From the NCBI RefSeq assembly GCF_001638985.1, contig NW_017265138.1, forward strand, positions 1,302,001 to 1,366,000: DNA of 64,000 nt, in the 5' to 3' direction. Position numbers and translations under genes: made by a program. This document shows positions 58,051-64,000 of the stretch, piece after piece (the stretch's first letter is position 1; each line of letters opens with the position of its first letter). The stretch comes from Phycomyces blakesleeanus NRRL 1555(-) (lineage: Eukaryota; Mucoromycota; Mucoromycetes; Mucorales; Phycomycetaceae). Below the pieces are notes generated by a model that was not told the origin of the DNA, did no database searches, and worked only from the letters and a program-made list of their open reading frames with translations.

Positions 58051-58412
58051 ATTTTTTAAAATTCTATCAATAAAATAATTAAATTTTTTAAGTCGTTTTT
58101 TAATTTTGTGATATTACACCAAAAATCTATTTCTAGATGTCTGTATATCCGATTTTATCTTATAGAGATTGCTAATTTTAAAAAAAGAGAATAAAAGAAA
58201 ATTACACAAGAGATATATTTAACTAGCCAATCAAAAAGTTTTCAAAATTTGGATTTCTTTATTTGATATCAAAAATCTCCCATGGTGTAGAAATCTTGCC
58301 TGGTCCCAAGAAGCCTACCCACTTGAACTCTTTTCTGATGCCAATCATCAGTGAAATAAAAGATCTTGAGGTACATGGCTTGGTAATCAAGAGCAATGGT
58401 GTTATGTATGAG

Positions 58413-58814
58413 GTAAAAATAAGATATAAAATAAAACAAGTGCAGACGAGAGTATGGTGAGACTTTGTTTTATTAGAAGAAGTGAAAGAATCAGAAAGGA
58501 GATGATCTTCTATTGCTATTTGTATTGTACGTTTATATAGACATTGTATTTAGCTTGGAAATGATATGATGATATCATGTAATGTCTGTTTCTCTACCAT
58601 TATCTTCTATGATTTAGTTCTTATGTTTTTAGTGTTATTGACTAGAGTCTTAGTATTTGTCTTAGTATGTTCTTTACGTAATTTCCTTGTATAAGGGAAG
58701 GTATATCTTTTAGTATCGTTACTAGTTGTTGGTAACTCAATGTACGTATTTATTGAGTGTCTGTACTTTTAATTTAAATCTACAATTATGTTGGATACAA
58801 CAAATGGAGTTGAG
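58413..58814 (+). other. 402-bp intervening sequence in the second-family transposase
   Basis: Coding sequence SNGVMYE stops at a GTAAAA donor and resumes at VCCAKIHLLLA after ..TTGAG. GAGGT occurs at both edges (58410-58414 and 58812-58816). It is five to seven times longer than other introns in these genes, so an insertion or an insertion-derived intron is likely. Confidence 0.5.
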
Positions 58815-60690
58815 GTTTGCTGTGCCAAGATCCACTTGTTGCTTGCTTCTGATGACATCCCAGCTGTGGATGACATGGCGCATATTGGCTCACATGCCAG
58901 TTTGTTTGGTTGCCAAATCTGCGAAACAAAGGGAAAACCACCAGACAATAGATGGCACGGAATGTACTTTGAAGATAGTTCTGCTCCTTTATGACCTTTG
59001 GAAGACTTCAAAACCAGCAATCCTGCAAGTATATAACAGTTTAATTAGATTTTTTCTTGTACTAAATAATTGCTTATAATAGATAAAAAATATATATCAG
59101 CCAAGCATCTTTAGTGAGCTGTCAGCCTTCTCCAGATCTTCTTTCTTTGCACTGGATGAACTTCATTTAGTTGCAAGAGGAATCAGAAAGCACATTTACG
59201 ACTTGATCACTGTGTCCCTTACCAAGGAGACAAAATATTTTTATACCCATCCAGATGATACCCTCTCCACCACAGAATACCCATTTTTCATACCAAGAAC
59301 TAGTCCTGTGACATTTGGCAACTGTATCACAAGTTCAAGACCATATATACCAGTATTATTCCACGGCAGTTTTGATAATGTCTTCTCCAAGATTGATGAC
59401 ACTCATGCAGTAAATCAGATTGCCTTTCTTCTGTACATTGTTCCCACTCTTGTTGTCCCATTCTTATCAAACAGGGCTGTGCAAACTGCAGTGTTTTAAC
59501 TTGTCAAAGGTTGTGCACTAGCATTGCAATGGATGCTGACTTCTGAGTTGCTGGATGAGATGGATGTGTAAATCATAATGCCTCTAACACTATATCGCTA
59601 TATACAAAACTAATCACAACCTTTTTTTTAAAATAATAATAACAACAACAATAGACATTTTAAACACTGGCACCGCTATCTATTGCAACAAGTCCAGAAC
59701 AAGACTATATCTCGTAGTGTCTTCAGACCAGTACAGCACTATCTTGTGCATATATCATTCATTGTCAAGCAACTAGGTCCACTTCGATGCTACTCCACTC
59801 GATCAATGGAAAGAGTAATTGATGTCTTTTCCAAGTTAATCAAGTCTAAGTGCAAGGGCAACCATAATGCCAGTTTTCTTGTGGAGCGATTTACATTGCA
59901 TAACTATGTCAACACGGCCATCAGTATCCAGAACGAAATTGATCTTATTCAGCCCAAGCCGTATGGTAGAGAAAGTTATATGGATCTTCCTAATAATCCT
60001 AGTGGTGTGCAGTTGTGAGAGCCATTTCATAGATTTGCTTATTTGAACAATGATTTGGTGGAAGGTGTAAGCGGCCCTAGTGCAAAGGATGTCTTAACTA
60101 GATACTATCCATGAACTTTGGGTTTGATGATTTCTGATATTGGTGATTCTACCATTGTTGCTGCTAGTCGTTTATGAATGAATTCAACCGTATATTCATC
60201 TTGCATGTATTGACAAAGAAGAAATGAAAGTAGCCACAGTAATCATTACGTAATGTTTACCTGTCCTTACAGAAAGGAAGTATATCATTTTTCAATATAA
60301 AATCAAAAGTTGCTTACATTATATTTATTTATTTACTTTAGTAACCGTAACATAATTGTTTACAGCTGGCTCGTTGGTGCAGTGGTATTCTTCTTTCAGC
60401 ATGACAATTCACTTGGCTCTCTTTATTTCTTTGCTTTTGTTGAAGTAATGAAGGAACATGACGTGGCTGCCCACGACTCATCCGTACCAATTGTCAAACA
60501 GCAGTCACAAAACAGCTCAACAGGTCGCCAAACACAACCCACATATGCAGTAATAAGTGTCAATGATATTTGTCATCAATTTGGCCTTACACAATACCCA
60601 CCAAATGGAAATCAGTTCTACGTAATTGCACCTTATTATGTTTTCAGCAATAATATGCGTATTACAAAGGGCAACCTTTCTATTTTATAA

Positions 60691-60910
60691 CTTTTTTTAT
60701 TTTTCATTTTTTATATGCTCTATATACCTTATGTTTTTTATGCTTTCTATACGTCCCATGTATTCTATATTATTATTTTTCTTTTCTATATACCCTATGT
60801 TTTTTTTATTTCTTATATACTCTATGCTTTCTATTTTTTATTTCTCTATATGCCTTTTTTTTTATTCTATATATACCTTATGTTTTTTTTTTCATTCTCT
60901 ATATGTTTTA
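60691..60910 (+). repeat. Pyrimidine-rich degenerate repeat
   Basis: TCTATATACC(C/T)TATGTTTTT-type words repeat over about 200 bp. Frames across it are hydrophobic artefacts. Confidence 0.65.
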
Positions 60911-61520
60911 CAGGCTGTTACGCAATTTAAATTAAAATAAAATTGTTAAGTGAACAAGAAGAGAGGTGTATTTCTTTTAAAAAAAAAAAGTCTTGGTTTT
61001 AAAAAAAGTAATAGCAGTTATGTTTCCATTTTATTCACACATTCCATAAAAAATTAATCCGAATAAAACTTGACATCTTTAATATTAAACGAGATAGACC
61101 GGCATGCCTAGCAGAACTGCATTGAGAAGAAATAACCATACTATGAAAAGAAAGAAAAAACTGTTCGTCTGAGTTTATTTGAATTTTGTTATTATAAAGA
61201 TTTATTGTAGTAATAAAAATAAAGTAATAGTAAGGAATATATCTTGAAGCCATATTTTTTTGGGGGTTTATATTTTGATGTTTTCAAAAAGAAAAAAAAA
61301 CTTTATACTTTGTTATACACACAATTGGTATTGACAATTTTAAAAAATAAATTATTAAAATATTTGAAAAAAAGAAAAAAAAACATAAAGATAAAGATAA
61401 GTATAAGCAGAAATAACATGAATACAAAAAATATAAAAATAAAAATAAAGCATATAGAAAAAGATTGCCATATTTGGATAAAGACATAGGGCAGAAAGCA
61501 TATGATATGGAACAGATTAG
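60911..61520. other. AT-rich spacer, no gene
   Basis: A-rich tract at 61360-61450; no protein-like frame. Confidence 0.45.
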
Positions 61521-62430
61521 TTAATTTCTAGAAAGCATTTCATTATAAACAACATTGTTTACATAGACATTGCTGGTTGCTTTGGTAGAAATACTGTCCA
61601 TATCAACCATGATTTTTACTGAGTTTGGAGTTCGGACCTGAGAGAGTGACATACAACTGCCCATGACCAAAGACATGGTCGGGAAGGTACAGACCAACTT
61701 TGTCAAGGATCTGGCCTTGGAACTTGTTGATAGTCATAGCAAAGGCAAGGCGGACTGGAAATAGACATTGTTTGAACTCAATGGACATGGTCGATCCAGT
61801 TGGGTTCAGCTTGATTCTGGGGATAAGCACCAACTTTCCAGCACTTGATCCAGTTACAATGGTAGCCTTGATGACATATCTGCCAGAGCCATTGCATATA
61901 AGGCGGGTACCATTGCAGAGGCGGTAGTATGCCGGGCCATGTTGTGAGTGGTAGTTAACTGGCCGGGGACAAAATTGTGGTTTCTTTGATTGTTAGGGCA
62001 CTGCAAGCTGTTACTCCATTGGTGACCAATTCCATTACAGCTGGAACAGTGGGAAATAACAGTGGCAGTGGCAGTGACAGTGGTGGTAGTCAAATCCAAG
62101 ACTCTCTCAACATCAGAAACTTGCAAAGCCTCAAAAGCGGCAGTTAGATCTATAATAAAAATATTAAAAAATAATTAATAATTGTGACAATTTATATATA
62201 ATTTTAAAAATTACATCTGTCGCTCTCTGCAGTATATTGTTCTGTGAATGAGAGGTCAATTGACAATAGTTGTGTGGGCACAACAAAATCCCAGGCAGCT
62301 TCAACTCTTGGTCTTGAAGCAGCAGCTAAATAGAAAAATAAATAGAGTAGAAAAAATGATCAGAATTTTTGCTGAATATTAATCAATTACACTATATTTA
62401 TTTACCTCGACTACTCTCTGCCACTGCAAA
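61521..62430 (-). pseudogene. Internally deleted, 5'-truncated Helitron derivative
   Basis: Minus strand from 62430: the end of a Helitron exon (AESSR, donor GTAAAT), a full duplicated exon (ASRPRVEAAWDFVVPTQ .. TAESDR, about 62330-62220), then the next exon (LTAAFEALQVSDVERVLDL, GIGHQWSNSLQCP, TTHNMARHTTAS). At about 61915 this joins directly to helicase C-terminal sequence (CNGTRLICNGSGRYVIKATI, PRIKLNPTGS, AFAMTINKFQGQIL, FGHGQLYV), ending at TAA 61521-61523. Everything between, the whole Rep domain and helicase motifs I-III, is missing. The joint is out of frame and one more frameshift lies near 61640. Both parts are close relatives of the 18.3-kb and 9.7-kb Helitron sequences. Confidence 0.8.
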
Positions 62431-64000
62431 AATCATTGGGAGCTATTATAATAATAGGTCTTGATTATCGGGATATTTTGTCACATAAAAATGAATTACT
62501 CGTAAATATTAAGGAAATCATAGTTGACAAGTTATTGAATAAAGTGTCAAAAATAATTGAATATTATATTATTTCAAAAATAAAAACCGGGATTTTAGAT
62601 ATAATGTCTGTGTATCAACTGTTCTCGGAGATCAATTATATAGACTATTCCAAATGCAGAACAATGTATTATCTACCACTGATTACATCTGTAATTTGAT
62701 GTAGGCCTTGTTTTTGTAATAACAGGAGTAATAACAGGGCACTTCTTTAATGTTTATTGGCTAAATGAATCGAAGAAAAAATTCTCATAGGTGCAAATGC
62801 TAAGCACGAGTCTCTCAATTGGATATTGTTTTGTTTTGAAAAATGGTTTTTTATTTGTTTTTATTTTGGATAAAAAAAGCCTTTTTTTGGCAATAGTAAG
62901 GATTCTATATAGTATTACTATTAAATACACTAATCTGTTATATTGTACTTATAAATTTTGTTTCAGAATTTTTTGAATTAATAAACTCAGATAGTGAGTA
63001 TATATGCTTACTGAAGCTATTTGATTAAAGGGAGTAGAAAGATACTTACATACTGTTAGAATAATTTGTTAATAATGGAATAAAACACAGATTTATATTA
63101 TCAAAAGCTACGAGCCGATGTGTCATTCAAGTACATATTACAAAGAAAGGAATATAAAACATATACATACATATTTACTAAAGGAACATGTCTTGTCCTT
63201 GAGTACTGGTCATATAAGAATGTGAAGAACCATTTCAACTATAGAAAAGGAGAGTGAGAATGCTGATATAAAAAACAAAACAAAATAAAAACAACACAAT
63301 AATAAAATGAATAACATGTACCCTTATATTCTTTAAATGATTTGTTTTTACTGACCATATGTAAAGCAAGGGTAAGCTATATTTAAAGTAGATGTTAGAT
63401 ATTGTTTTTAATACTGGGAAGAAGATGTTGATATAGATATATACGTACATGCCACCAATATGTTTTTGTGTTTTTTTTCTGCACAGGTTATATCAGAGAA
63501 ATATATGTAATGACTATTTAAAGTAATCTATAGTTTGTAAAAAATGATATATTTAATGATAAAATATCTCTTGTATAATGAAAGACATCTGCATCATATG
63601 TATATATTAAGGATGCCTAAAATAAAACATATTAGGGTTAAAAGAGTGTTATTTTTATTATTATTGGTAAAAAGTAAAGAAAAACAGAAAAAGGTGAGAA
63701 AATAAAAAACAGTGTTTGAAAAAGCCGTAGACCCTGAAAAAGTTATTAGACTGTTTCTCTTACTTTGAAAAAAAATTGTCTACTAATTATAGCTTTATAT
63801 GTTTTATAAAACAATTGTTACTTACTATATACCTAAAGAAGTTGTTTTCTAGCTCAATTTTTTTCAAAATAATATATTTCGATCTCCTCGATTAGTTAAA
63901 TAAAGAAGTATTTACACACTCATACACTTGCTCAACTTGCTCGCTTAATCATTAACATAATTGTTTAATCACTCAATTACTCTATAATTCTTTACGTGTA
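62431..64000. other. AT-rich end of window, no convincing gene
   Basis: An 87-codon frame at 62436-62699 has Ile/Lys-rich composition expected of AT-rich DNA and no motif. Nothing else recognised. Confidence 0.45.

Larger units (their letters stand above)
53772..58287. mobile_element. Element D: 4.5-kb transposon with CACCA ends and TA target duplication
   Basis: Left end CACCACAGGAGATTTTTTG at 53772; right end CAAAAATCTCCCATGGTG at 58287. TA flanks both sides (53770-53771, 58288-58289). Removing it joins the host transposase frame exactly. It contains a C2H2-type transposase gene and a strong hairpin near the left end. Confidence 0.85.
52577..60690 (+). pseudogene. Second-family Tnp2-like transposase, split by element D
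   Basis: N-terminal exons: 52577-52811, a second ending at 53128, 53207-53686 and 53744-53771. They contain FNQCVLLFNTYHQLQNH (loosely zinc-finger-like), SRAAYKDIIRFVNTI, SVKGHEYNVCPSGCQLY and GLFSNPNDIAIGLYTNGF. The frame reaches EYLLQL at 53771, where element D (53772-58287) begins, and continues in phase after it with EILPGPKKPTHLNSFLMPII (58290). Then CCAKIHLLLASDDIPAVDDM, a CQICETKGKPP zinc-like block (58910), FFALDELHLVARGI (59150; DDE Asp region), YIPVLFHGSFDNVF, QLGPLRCYSTRSMERVI (59770) and FVEVMKEHD, ending at 60690. Many stops (59499, 60016, 60112, 60176, 60210) and a 402-bp intervening sequence at 58413-58814 show it is dead. The 53686 donor appears as AT instead of GT. Confidence 0.75.

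Noticed and set aside
60626..60940. Hydrophobic frames of 71-104 codons
   Set aside because: Pyrimidine-rich repeat; not conserved protein.
62436..62699. 87-codon plus-strand frame
   Set aside because: Ile/Lys/Tyr-rich as expected in AT-rich DNA; no motif, no homolog in the window.
1..64000. Bacterial or phage-type systems, CRISPR arrays, tRNA or rRNA genes
   Set aside because: Intron-bearing genes, TATA boxes and eukaryotic transposons throughout; no regular spacer array or RNA gene fold was seen.

Overview
The window looks like a repeat-rich, AT-rich stretch of a fungal nuclear genome. Short GT..AG introns of about 50-150 bp, TATA boxes 60-190 bp upstream of start codons, and the mix of Tnp2-type (CACTA/Plavaka-like), Helitron, PIF/Harbinger, Tc1/mariner and L1-type elements point to an early-diverging fungus. 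Several families look like those I associate with Mucoromycota, Phycomyces in particular; that species-level guess is recognition, not proof. I found no convincing host housekeeping gene, tRNA, rRNA or CRISPR array. Nearly every coding region belongs to a transposable element, and most are broken.

Layout. 1-2.6 kb: a decayed unknown gene and an endonuclease fragment. 3.4-9 kb: a three-gene Tnp2-type module (transposase on +, an 'RPSWRS' coiled-coil gene on -, a tiny-exon hydrophobic gene on +). 9.7-12.3 kb: a 5'-truncated Helitron with an intact 716-codon PIF1-like helicase frame and a candidate CTAG 3' end. 14.6-16.2 kb: a broken Tc1/mariner transposase, followed by several tandem repeats. 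18.3-21.7 kb: a Helitron N-terminal half (zinc-knuckle exons plus HUH Rep) cut off by the left end of a second three-gene module (21.73-28.28 kb). 28.38-40.73 kb: a PIF/Harbinger element with TAA target duplications. Inside it lie a Tc1 element (in the transposase gene), an L1-like LINE that is itself split by a 2-kb non-autonomous CACTA-like element, and a 252-bp MITE. 40.9-41.7 kb: another decayed unknown gene. 42.03-49.56 kb: the best-defined module, a 7.5-kb element with CACTGG ends and CAA target duplications, carrying all three genes and a solo LTR. 51.0-60.7 kb: a different transposon with a divergent coiled-coil gene and a transposase, the latter split by a 4.5-kb zinc-finger transposase element with CACCA ends and TA duplications. 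61.5-62.4 kb: an internally deleted Helitron derivative. The last 1.6 kb holds nothing recognisable.

How the genes relate. The recurrent unit is the most interesting part. A transposase with an N-terminal CxCxxC zinc motif repeatedly travels with a convergent gene ending in a Pro-Ser-Trp-Arg/Lys-Ser motif and a short C-terminal exon, and with a third gene built of very small exons. Four loci show all or part of this trio, so the two companions look like genuine element genes rather than bystanders. Every internal stop that can be aligned to a sister copy in the window fits a C:G to T:A transition (Trp, Arg or Gln codons), so the decay is strongly biased.
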